Positions 6,268-12,729 of a DNA stretch of 15,834 bases are shown piece by piece; positions within the stretch are counted from its first letter, which is position 1; the number at the start of each line of letters is the position of its first letter. Below the pieces are notes generated by a model. The model was not told the origin of the DNA, did not search any database, and saw only the letters and a program-made list of their open reading frames with translations. The translations under genes and the position numbers were made by a program. The stretch is from assembly GCA_024280675.1 (NCBI GenBank), contig JAJRPT010000082.1:1-15834 (forward strand). The letters are read 5' to 3'. This DNA is from Bacteroidota bacterium. GTDB taxonomy: Bacteria > Bacteroidota > Ignavibacteria > Kapaibacteriales > UBA2268.

Positions 6268-7257
6268 TTAATAATTTTTATTGAAATAAATTGGGCAATT
6301 TCTTTTCTTGCCACCATTACACTCTCCATTGCAAGAAAGAGCATAAATTCTGGTGATGGCAGTTGGGTAGCTTTTTTTTATAGCCGTTTGCAATTTCCTT
6401 TCCAGATCAGTTTTCTGCTTCATTGAAAAATCAAAGGGTAGAACAATATCTAATTCAATGAAAATATCTTTGCCAGATTGGCGTGAGTGCATTGCAACAA
6501 ATTTGCACATTTTGTCTGAGTTATCTTTGACGATGGATAATATCTTATCCTGAGCATTGGTAGAGAGCGTTCTGTCAAGCAGTTGGTTAAGAGCCGCAAC
6601 TGATCCTTTGAGCGGCACACGAAGAGCATAAATTGTTAGTGCAAGAGCCGTTATTGAGTCTATTTGACGAGCATAATCCCCAAATGCAAAATGAATGAGA
6701 ACAAAACCAATTATCAAATTAGAAAGAACTCCAAGCTCAATCAATGAGTCAGACCTCCAAACATCTGCGTCAAACTCCAATATTGGCATCCCAAGTCTTT
6801 TTGCGTGAGTTCTTTGGAATTTTGACATTCTCCACATTATCAAAAATGATAGAGCCGAAAATGAAACCAGAGCGTAATAATTGCCCACATCAGAACCTGT
6901 GCCACCAAATGCTCTTGTCATCTCAAGAAGTGCGTAGGCGGCAACACATAGCATAAGCACGGCCGAAAGTAACATTGACATACTCTCGTATTTCCCGTAA
7001 CCGTAATTGAAGATTGAATCGGGCTTGCGCGAAGAATGCCCAACGGCCGAAAGCAAGAGAATTGAATTTATCACATCGATGGCGGCAATCACACCATTAA
7101 TCTGAACGGCCAAAGAGCCTTCCAAAAGACCGAGCGTTATGCCTGTGACGGCAATAAACACCCCAGCCACAAGAGATATTCTAGTAGAAAAAAGTGGAGA
7201 AGACGAATCGAAATAAGTTTTTAAATTAAGGGCTGAAATGAATTTATATACAGTCAT
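6268..7257 (-). CDS. Cation diffusion facilitator-like transporter with degenerate metal site
   Basis: Predicted inner-membrane divalent-cation antiporter of the CDF superfamily, 329 residues from the ATG at 7257. The frame extends 3 codons to a TTG at 7266, judged less likely. Six hydrophobic segments are seen (about 27-45, 54-75, 95-115, 126-144, 172-190, 200-214), then a soluble alpha/beta C-terminal domain. The CDF hallmark YGYGKYES follows TM2 (85-92). TM2 carries I57-x3-D61 where the family has Asp/His-x3-Asp, and TM5 carries V166-x3-D170 where it has His/Asp-x3-Asp, so two of the four classic ligands are hydrophobic. Nearby D163 and D165 might compensate. The C-terminus has Cys309, Cys313 and Cys321, a possible metal site. 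It is upstream of ruvB in one unit. The fold call is firm; the substrate is unknown. Confidence 0.85.
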   Translation of the reverse strand: MTVYKFISALNLKTYFDSSSPLFSTRISLVAGVFIAVTGITLGLLEGSLAVQINGVIAAIDVINSILLLSAVGHSSRKPDSIFNYGYGKYESMSMLLSAVLMLCVAAYALLEMTRAFGGTGSDVGNYYALVSFSALSFLIMWRMSKFQRTHAKRLGMPILEFDADVWRSDSLIELGVLSNLIIGFVLIHFAFGDYARQIDSITALALTIYALRVPLKGSVAALNQLLDRTLSTNAQDKILSIVKDNSDKMCKFVAMHSRQSGKDIFIELDIVLPFDFSMKQKTDLERKLQTAIKKSYPTAITRIYALSCNGECNGGKKRNCPIYFNKNY

Positions 7258-7277
7258 AATTTCCAAAAATTGATGTG

Positions 7278-7285
7278 CAAAATTA
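7278..7285 (-). promoter_or_regulatory. Possible -7 element for the cation transporter-ruvB unit
   Basis: Reads TAATTTTG on the minus strand, a perfect TAnnTTTG match. It predicts a transcript start near 7271, leaving a leader of about 14 nt before the ATG at 7257, which argues against the TTG at 7266 as the start. There is no clear -33 TTG. Confidence 0.25.
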
Positions 7286-7378
7286 CGCTTTTAGTTTCAT
7301 TTATCTATGATGATTCTTTGTACATTTGTTTTGAACATTTTTTAATCTTAATTGTATACATCTTTTCATTTTATTTCA

Positions 7379-7408
7379 TTTAGGATGAGAAATATTATAT
7401 TATGTTTG
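7379..7408 (+). promoter_or_regulatory. Probable Bacteroidota-type promoter for dnaB
   Basis: TATGTTTG (7401-7408) matches TAnnTTTG perfectly; TTTA at 7379-7382 is a 3/4 match to the -33 TTTG with an 18-bp spacer. The predicted transcript start is near 7415, about 37 nt before the dnaB ATG. The 7267-7451 spacer holds nothing else recognisable. Confidence 0.4.
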
Positions 7409-7451
7409 TGTCTAGGAAATAATAATATAGTTCAAATAAAATATACGGAAA

Positions 7452-8960
7452 ATGGAAGTTCATAAATTAGATAGAAATCAATACGACAGTCAAAATTCTC
7501 CCAACAATCCCTCATCTGCCCTTGATATAATTGGCACAAAAGTCCCGCCCAATTCTCCAGAAGCGGAAGCTGCGGTAATGGGTGCACTCATGCTCTCTCG
7601 TCAATCATTTTCAAGAGTTATCAATATTATCAATGGTGAATGCTTTTACAATCCAGCCCATCAAATGATTTTCGGTGCGGTGCAGGAACTTTTTGAGAAT
7701 AATTTAAATGTCGATATTCTCACACTTTCCGAACAACTCAAAAAAAGTGGCAATCTCAAATCCATTGGCGGAAACCTCTACCTGGCCGAACTCAACCGAC
7801 GTACTCCATCGGCGGCAAATATTGAACAATATGCAATGATTGTTCTGGAAAAATATTTAAAACGCCAACTAATAGAATCGGCAGGAGATATTCTCACAAG
7901 AGCCTATGATGACACAAACGAAGCAATGGACGAAATTGACCGTGCCGAACAAGCGATTTTTAAACTCGCAGAAAAACGCTTCTCCAAATCCTTCTTCCAC
8001 ATCAAAGAACTTGCCCACGACACATACGAACTAATTTCAAAACTCTCCAAACAAGATGGGATTGGAGTTACGGGCGTACCGACTGGTTTCACAAAACTTG
8101 ACGAAATGCTGGGTGGATTACAAAACTCTGATTTGATTATCGTTGCCGCACGCCCCTCAATGGGGAAAACTGCTCTGGGACTCTCTATTGCATTAAATAT
8201 TGGTCTGTATCACAAAACACCACTCGCATTTTTCTCGCTCGAAATGGCATCGACCCAGATTGCAATTCGTCTAATTTCAGGTGACGCACAAATTGACCAG
8301 CAGCGCATCCGAAATGGTGGGTTAAAAGAATCTGACCACAAAAAAATTGTAAAATCTCTTGGTCGCTTGTCAGATTCACCAATTATTATCGACGACTCTG
8401 GGATGCTAAACATACTTGAGCTTCGAGCAAAATGTCGCCGCCTAAAGGCCGAACACGGGATAAAACTTGTCATAGTTGATTACCTTCAACTTCTCTCAGC
8501 CCCAAAAGCAGAGTCTCGTGAGCGTGAAATTTCGATTATCTCACAAACCCTAAAACAAATTGCAAAAGAGCTTGAATTGCCCGTTCTTGCACTTGCACAA
8601 CTCAACCGCTCGGTCGAATCTCGCCCAGGAAAAGATAAACGCCCAATGCTCTCCGATCTCCGTGAATCCGGCTCGATTGAACAAGATGCCGATGTCGTTA
8701 TGTTTGTAAATCGCCCGGAACGCTATGGAATCAAGGAATTTGAAGATGGCACTCCAACAGAAAATATGGCAGAAATTATCATCGGTAAACAACGTAATGG
8801 TCCAGTTGGTACCGTTCGCCTTGCATTCCAAAAAGACTACGCCCGCTTTATGAATCCAATGATAATGGCTGAACACCAACCACATTCCGGTTCGGACGCT
8901 CACCGCCAGCATCTTGACAATATTTCCAACATTCCATCAAATGAAGATGACCCCTTCTAA
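7452..8960 (+). CDS. dnaB: Replicative DNA helicase DnaB
   Basis: Hexameric 5'-3' helicase that unwinds the replication fork and recruits primase. It has 502 residues, with no intein insertion. The N-terminal primase-interacting domain (about 30-175) includes PPNSPEAEAAVMGALM (32-47), the linker follows, and the RecA-like motor begins near 205. Motor motifs: TGFTKLDEMLGGL (211-223), Walker A ARPSMGKT (233-240), FFSLEM (260-265), Walker B IVDYLQL (341-347), ALAQLNRSVESR (380-391), SDLRESGSIEQDADVV (401-416), and the Arg-finger region GKQRNGPVG (445-453). Residues 1-30 and 475-502 are low-complexity extensions, the latter with His/Asp. It is read alone, ending in a hairpin terminator with an odd triplicated arm. 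Its coding strand is richer in C than G, unlike dacB. Confidence 0.98.
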   Translation: MEVHKLDRNQYDSQNSPNNPSSALDIIGTKVPPNSPEAEAAVMGALMLSRQSFSRVINIINGECFYNPAHQMIFGAVQELFENNLNVDILTLSEQLKKSGNLKSIGGNLYLAELNRRTPSAANIEQYAMIVLEKYLKRQLIESAGDILTRAYDDTNEAMDEIDRAEQAIFKLAEKRFSKSFFHIKELAHDTYELISKLSKQDGIGVTGVPTGFTKLDEMLGGLQNSDLIIVAARPSMGKTALGLSIALNIGLYHKTPLAFFSLEMASTQIAIRLISGDAQIDQQRIRNGGLKESDHKKIVKSLGRLSDSPIIIDDSGMLNILELRAKCRRLKAEHGIKLVIVDYLQLLSAPKAESREREISIISQTLKQIAKELELPVLALAQLNRSVESRPGKDKRPMLSDLRESGSIEQDADVVMFVNRPERYGIKEFEDGTPTENMAEIIIGKQRNGPVGTVRLAFQKDYARFMNPMIMAEHQPHSGSDAHRQHLDNISNIPSNEDDPF

Positions 8961-8993
8961 GCCCACTTCGCGCCCACTTCGCGCCCACTTCGT
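8961..8993. repeat. 3 x 11 bp tandem repeat forming the arm of the dnaB terminator
   Basis: GCCCACTTCGC occurs at 8961-8971 and 8972-8982, and once more with a final T at 8983-8993, starting immediately after the dnaB stop codon. Each copy contains the CCCAC that can serve as the 5' arm of the following terminator stem. Confidence 0.92.
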
Positions 8994-9000
8994 GGGTTTT
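8984..9000 (+). terminator. Intrinsic terminator of dnaB
   Basis: CCCAC (8984-8988), loop TTC, GTGGG (8992-8996), then TTTT: a short G/C-rich stem with a T-tail 23 bp after the dnaB stop. The CCCAC arms in the two upstream repeat copies could pair with the same GTGGG, giving alternative longer-loop hairpins. Confidence 0.65.
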
Positions 9001-9118
9001 AAATGTGTTTGGTAGTTCTTTTTTTATTGAGTTGGTGTTTAAATGTGTTTGATAGTTCTTTTTTCATTGAGTTGGCATTTAAATGTGTTTGGTAGTTCTT
9101 TTTTTCATTGAGTTGGTT
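8998..9118. repeat. 3 x ~40 bp tandem direct repeat between dnaB and the next gene
   Basis: Copies begin at 8998, 9038 and 9078 (lengths 40, 40 and about 41 bp). Each starts TTTAAATGTGTTTGGTAGTT (GATAGTT in the second), then a run of 6-8 T, then A/CATTGAGTTGG. Differences are a G/A change, T-run length, one A/C change, and the last two or three bases of the unit. No internal inverted repeat or ORF is evident, and there are no unique spacers, so it is not CRISPR. It fills the space between the dnaB terminator and the stop of the membrane-protein gene at 9127. Confidence 0.93.
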
Positions 9119-9126
9119 TTTGTATT

Positions 9127-10155
9127 TCAACTATGTTTGGTGTCAAGAAAATAGTTTTTCCATTTGTTATCTAAATAAACTGCTGCAAGTGGTAAAGCAA
9201 AACAATAGAGTGGCCAAAGAAAACGAGAATCTGGATATGCTGAAACTATTGCGTATAGGTAAAGTAATTCTGTTAGAATAACTCCAAGTAAAAGTGATTT
9301 CTCAATTTGCGAAAATCCTCGCCGTCTAAGATAATTGAGGCTAAGTGGAATTAAAAAAAGAAGAAGCCCGTGTCCAAGAAAAAAATCAAGATATGTGCCA
9401 TGCCGACTTAAATTAAAAATAATGGTCTCTAACTCAAAATGCCAATAAATGTCCTGGCTTACAGGAATTATTGTGCGTGAAAGATAGGAGAAATACAAAA
9501 ATACAAGCAAGGCAATAAATGATTTTATGTATACAGATTTGTGGGTTTTATGCAAGAAAAAGTAAAATGGAAGCGAAAGAATTATTGTTTCCTTGGACAA
9601 TGAGCCAAGGGCAATGCTAATGAGATAAAGTGTAAAATTATTGCTCAAAGCATAATAAATGCTCATCATCAAAAACATTATAAACATTGCATCTATTCGG
9701 TTGGCCGGTCCAAAGAAAAATACTTGGAACGAAAAAATTGAGACCAGAAGTGAAATAAATGCGATGGGTGGGGATATTCTGAGCTTTTCTAAGATGAGCC
9801 AAAGATATAGAATCCCAATTGCAATACAGAAAACAGAAATGAGATTAAAAGATGTCATTGCAGAAAATGGTAAATGAGCGGCAATGAATGGTTGAAGAAG
9901 TCGGTAGGTAAATGGCGGGATTATTTGAAGAGAATCACTTGGTTTCTCCAATCGAAAATACTCGACCATGTCGATGTATGATCTGCCATCGATTGTGAGT
10001 TGTCCAATATGTCCCTTGTTTCCAATATTTTTTAGGAAGGGAAGGAGGTTCTGCTCATTAAATCTGGGAGTGGTGACAATGACGAGAAAAAAAACACAGA
10101 GAGTACTCAAGAGAAATTTGTTCTTGGAAATAGTATTTACAGATTTGCCTAGCAT
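9127..10155 (-). CDS. Polytopic membrane protein, GT-C glycosyltransferase-like
   Basis: A 342-residue protein with about 9-10 hydrophobic segments (for example 13-29, 104-122, 131-149, 155-171, 175-188, 190-202, 209-226, 256-275, 288-306, 313-328). The first helix is followed by a roughly 70-residue loop holding DGRSYIDMVEYF (56-67) and PPFTYRLLQPF (80-90). Later short conserved-looking loops are GPANRIDAMF (149-158), SKETIILSLP (187-196) and YPDSRFLWPL (307-316). An acidic residue in the first external loop plus such charged loop motifs suggests a GT-C-type, lipid-sugar-using transferase, but I cannot name a family, and a non-enzymatic membrane protein is possible. Its ATG directly abuts the TAA of the EVE-domain gene, so it is the last gene of a four-gene unit. 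Confidence 0.75.
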   Translation of the reverse strand: MLGKSVNTISKNKFLLSTLCVFFLVIVTTPRFNEQNLLPFLKNIGNKGHIGQLTIDGRSYIDMVEYFRLEKPSDSLQIIPPFTYRLLQPFIAAHLPFSAMTSFNLISVFCIAIGILYLWLILEKLRISPPIAFISLLVSIFSFQVFFFGPANRIDAMFIMFLMMSIYYALSNNFTLYLISIALGSLSKETIILSLPFYFFLHKTHKSVYIKSFIALLVFLYFSYLSRTIIPVSQDIYWHFELETIIFNLSRHGTYLDFFLGHGLLLFLIPLSLNYLRRRGFSQIEKSLLLGVILTELLYLYAIVSAYPDSRFLWPLYCFALPLAAVYLDNKWKNYFLDTKHS

Positions 10156-10563
10156 TTACTTCTGGGCATATTTGGAAATTATATCATACTCCGACACTTT
10201 GATTGGCATGACAGAGAGTCTGGGCTGGCGAACAAGTAAAATATCTTTTAGCCTTTGGTCATCTTTGATTTGGGCAAGAGTTACGGGCTTGCTGTATTCT
10301 TTGGCAAACTTAAGGTCTACGGCACACCAGCGTGGGTCATCGCTTGTTGGGTCTTGATAATATTCTTTGGTAATTACGACCTCACCCATAATGGCCTTGT
10401 CTGTATTGCTGTGGTAGAAAAGTGCTAGCTCACCTTCTTTGATCAGCTTCATATTGTTTCTAGCCTGATAATTTCTGACACCATCCCAGAGTGTCTCGCC
10501 GTCCTTTTTCATTTCTTCCCAGCCATAGCTTTGTGGGTCAGATTTTATTAGCCAATAATTCAT
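10156..10563 (-). CDS. EVE-domain protein (PUA-like, THYN1 type)
   Basis: A 135-residue single EVE domain. The fold resembles PUA/YTH readers, and relatives bind modified bases such as 5-methylcytosine in DNA or modified RNA; whether this one does is inference. Family blocks: NYWLIKSDP (2-10), LWDGVRNYQARN (25-36), ALFYHSN (47-53), IMGEVV (58-63), DPRWCAVDL (76-84) and LVRQPRLSVMPI (110-121). The ATG at 10563 is chosen because the family normally starts one or two residues before YWL, and it leaves a 13-nt gap after the lipoprotein gene. The open frame reaches back to a TTG at 10587 that would overlap that gene by 11 nt. It sits third in a unit with a signalling protein and a lipoprotein, and abuts the membrane-protein gene. 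Confidence 0.92.
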   Translation of the reverse strand: MNYWLIKSDPQSYGWEEMKKDGETLWDGVRNYQARNNMKLIKEGELALFYHSNTDKAIMGEVVITKEYYQDPTSDDPRWCAVDLKFAKEYSKPVTLAQIKDDQRLKDILLVRQPRLSVMPIKVSEYDIISKYAQK

Positions 10564-10576
10564 AGGAGCTGTGGTA

Positions 10577-11104
10577 TTATTTTTCAAGTGATTCTAGTAT
10601 TGCTTTCTCAATTGCGTCATTTTCCTGGTCGGTATCTTCTGGTTCAATTAATGGATCAATGAATTTGTACAGAGAATCAGAGACTGAATAAACAATCTCA
10701 CCAGAGGAGGACAGCTTATAGACCGATGGCAACTTAGTCAATGTGATTTGATCTTGGTAGGGATGGGTATAAGAGATGTCTTGAGTGTTATAGATGATTG
10801 TCCCATAAATTCCTGCCTCGTGTAATACTTTGAGGTATTTAGGAAATTCTTTTTCTTCGTCACAACCGCATGTCATCGAAGCAAATATTAGAAAAGTATC
10901 ATCTACTTCCTTATAGCTTTCTTTAATCTGTTCTACAAGGCTGTCTACCGGTGTATATTCTGTGTAGAAGTTATCAAACCAAGGATAACCAATATCTGAG
11001 GTAATCTCATCATAGGTGATTAATGTTGCTTGTTTTTCCACTTTGGTTTCGTCACAAGCAATCAAAATGATTGAGAGTAGTGCAAGAGCAATAATTTTTT
11101 TCAT
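10577..11104 (-). CDS. Thioredoxin-fold lipoprotein with CxC motif
   Basis: A 175-residue lipoprotein. The signal peptide MKKIIALALLSIILIAC has a good lipobox, LIAC, with Cys17 lipidated, so the mature protein is membrane-tethered on the periplasmic side. From about 65 it looks thioredoxin-like: the strand DTFLIFASM, then TCGCDEEKEFPKYLKVL (78-94), positioned like the WCxxC-x-x-E-FP helix of TlpA proteins, and KLPSVYKL (124-131), which supplies the cis-Pro segment. The active site is C79-G-C81 in place of CxxC, so a redox role is plausible but atypical. The acidic tail (154-175) is probably disordered. It lies 6 nt after the REC-PAS kinase-like gene and just before the EVE gene. I do not recognise a named family. 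Confidence 0.75.
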   Translation of the reverse strand: MKKIIALALLSIILIACDETKVEKQATLITYDEITSDIGYPWFDNFYTEYTPVDSLVEQIKESYKEVDDTFLIFASMTCGCDEEKEFPKYLKVLHEAGIYGTIIYNTQDISYTHPYQDQITLTKLPSVYKLSSSGEIVYSVSDSLYKFIDPLIEPEDTDQENDAIEKAILESLEK

Positions 11105-11110
11105 GTTGTT

Positions 11111-12670
11111 TTAATTTTTAGTTGGTAAAATAATATTCGTATTTGTGCCTTCTCCAGGTGAACTAAGTAGCTCTAGCCGGCCGGCACAGAGTTGAAGAAG
11201 TTCGTTGCAAACTATGAGTCCTAGCCCATATCCTTTTTCTCCATTTGTGCCTGGGCAAGTGTATTTGACAAAGTATCTCAAAAGACTATCAATCGGCTCT
11301 AGTGCGGTACCAGTGCCATTGTCAGTAATGGATATTTTGCATCTTATATCGCCGTATTCTTCGCAGGAAATATCAATTGTTTTCCCATTCTCAGAGTATT
11401 TTATTGCGTTAGAGAGGATATTTCCAATAATTGTCTCTAGTAATTGCTTGTCGCAAATTGCTGTGATAACTGACTCTGAGTGGTGATTAACTCGAATGGA
11501 TTTATTGTTTAATTCGCTGGAATAATTGTCAATAGCCTTGTCAATAACTGGCTTCAACTCAATTAATTCCAATGAAGGATTTATCCTGCCAGTTTGCAAA
11601 CTAGACCAAATTGAAAGATTTTTTACAAGACCAAGTGGATTGGCACTAAAGCCTTGGGAAAGAAGATTTTGTTTGTCACGAGCAAATGCTTCGGTGAGTT
11701 CTGTCAATGAATCTTCTAGGTCGAGTGCAACAGATGAGAGTATTCGTTGGTTTGTTCTCATTATTTCGGCAGATTCTTGTTGAGCCTCTTCGAGTGTAGC
11801 CGTCATTTGCACAAGGTCTGCTGCTTGTGATTCAATATCTTTTCGTGAGACGAGCAACTCTTCGATTAAATTCCTGCTAGCCTTAGTCTCCTCGAACACA
11901 TCGGAAAGATTCCAGATATAGGCGCAGATGTAGGCTAGATTTTTGTCAGAGTCGAAAACAGGACTAAGATGCAACTCACAAGGAGAAGAGTTCCTGTATT
12001 CGTCAAGGATGAAAAGCTCTAGTTTTGAATTGAAAATCTCTGGGTCAGGATTGTCATAATTAATAGACTGACATGCTTTTTTGATGGGCTTAGTATATTT
12101 CTCTGCCAATATTGAATCAATGTCAGGTGGGGTTTTATCTCCTCTTTTATTGAATATGCTCAAACTAGCAGGGTTAGCATCGAGTATAGAGAATGTTAAA
12201 TCGAAGAAGAAGATCCCAAGAGGTGAGGATTCAAAAACTTCATTATAAATGTCAATTTTTGATTTTAACTCCTTGCTCTCTTCTTGTTGCAATCTGACTT
12301 GTTCTGATTTATTGAGTGCTAGCTCGACTGTTTGTTTCAGTTCAATATAGGACATCCCTTTTTTAATAAAGGCATAGGGGTTTTCCCTTAGAGCCCGGTC
12401 TATTGTGTTTTTGTCTTGGGTTGCGGTGAGAAAGACGACGGGGAAATTGTGGCTTTTGTTCAGCTCATGGGTCACTTCGATACCATCAATGCCAGAGCCT
12501 AGATTTATGTCCATAAGAATTAAATCTGGCAATAATTTCGGAATCCTTTCAAGTGCATCCTCTCCGGTAAAAGAATGCCCCACCACATTGTACCCCAACG
12601 TCTCAAGCAAAGTTTTTAGAGATTCTGCAATAATATCAAGATCTTCGACTATGTAAATATTATGATTCAA
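11111..12670 (-). CDS. Response-regulator/PAS/histidine-kinase-like protein lacking the phospho-accepting His
   Basis: A 519-residue cytosolic signalling protein with no membrane segment. Domains: receiver (4-120) with acidic pair E9/D10, phospho-acceptor D54, T82 and K103; PAS-like region (about 142-260); coiled coil (about 262-308); dimerisation region (about 305-370); HATPase_c (about 370-517) with N-box N417/N421, DNGTG (450-454) and GYGLGL (480-485). The dimerisation helix has VALDLEDSL (314-322) where HisKA kinases have AHDLxxP; Leu316 occupies the His position, encoded by CTC at 11725-11723. The following IWSSLQTGRINP matches the usual second helix, so the alignment is convincing. The start is TTG at 12670, directly preceded by an in-frame TGA; the next ATG (Met53) would cut the receiver. 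It leads the four-gene unit and is divergent from dacB. Confidence 0.88.
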   Translation of the reverse strand: MNHNIYIVEDLDIIAESLKTLLETLGYNVVGHSFTGEDALERIPKLLPDLILMDINLGSGIDGIEVTHELNKSHNFPVVFLTATQDKNTIDRALRENPYAFIKKGMSYIELKQTVELALNKSEQVRLQQEESKELKSKIDIYNEVFESSPLGIFFFDLTFSILDANPASLSIFNKRGDKTPPDIDSILAEKYTKPIKKACQSINYDNPDPEIFNSKLELFILDEYRNSSPCELHLSPVFDSDKNLAYICAYIWNLSDVFEETKASRNLIEELLVSRKDIESQAADLVQMTATLEEAQQESAEIMRTNQRILSSVALDLEDSLTELTEAFARDKQNLLSQGFSANPLGLVKNLSIWSSLQTGRINPSLELIELKPVIDKAIDNYSSELNNKSIRVNHHSESVITAICDKQLLETIIGNILSNAIKYSENGKTIDISCEEYGDIRCKISITDNGTGTALEPIDSLLRYFVKYTCPGTNGEKGYGLGLIVCNELLQLCAGRLELLSSPGEGTNTNIILPTKN

Positions 12671-12674
12671 TCAT
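12660..12674 (-). promoter_or_regulatory. Four-codon ATG mini-ORF overlapping a TTG start
   Basis: On the minus strand ATG ATT GAA TCA TAA (12674-12660) overlaps the TTG start (12670-12668) of the REC-PAS kinase-like gene in another phase. It could act as an upstream ORF that restrains initiation, or indicate a one-base error in which this ATG is the real start. Confidence 0.3.
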
Positions 12675-12729
12675 TTTGTTCATTTATTAAAAATAATTCT
12701 CTAAATTTAAGAAATAAAAATTAATAATA

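Noticed and set aside
8550..8912. 120-codon minus-strand frame inside dnaB
   Set aside because: It covers the dnaB motor motifs in antisense; its composition is typical of a shadow frame.
8998..9118. CRISPR-like array
   Set aside because: The units are directly adjacent with no unique spacers and no cas genes are in the window.
10564..10587. N-terminal extension of the EVE protein from TTG at 10587
   Set aside because: It adds eight non-conserved residues and overlaps the upstream gene; the ATG at 10563 fits the family start.
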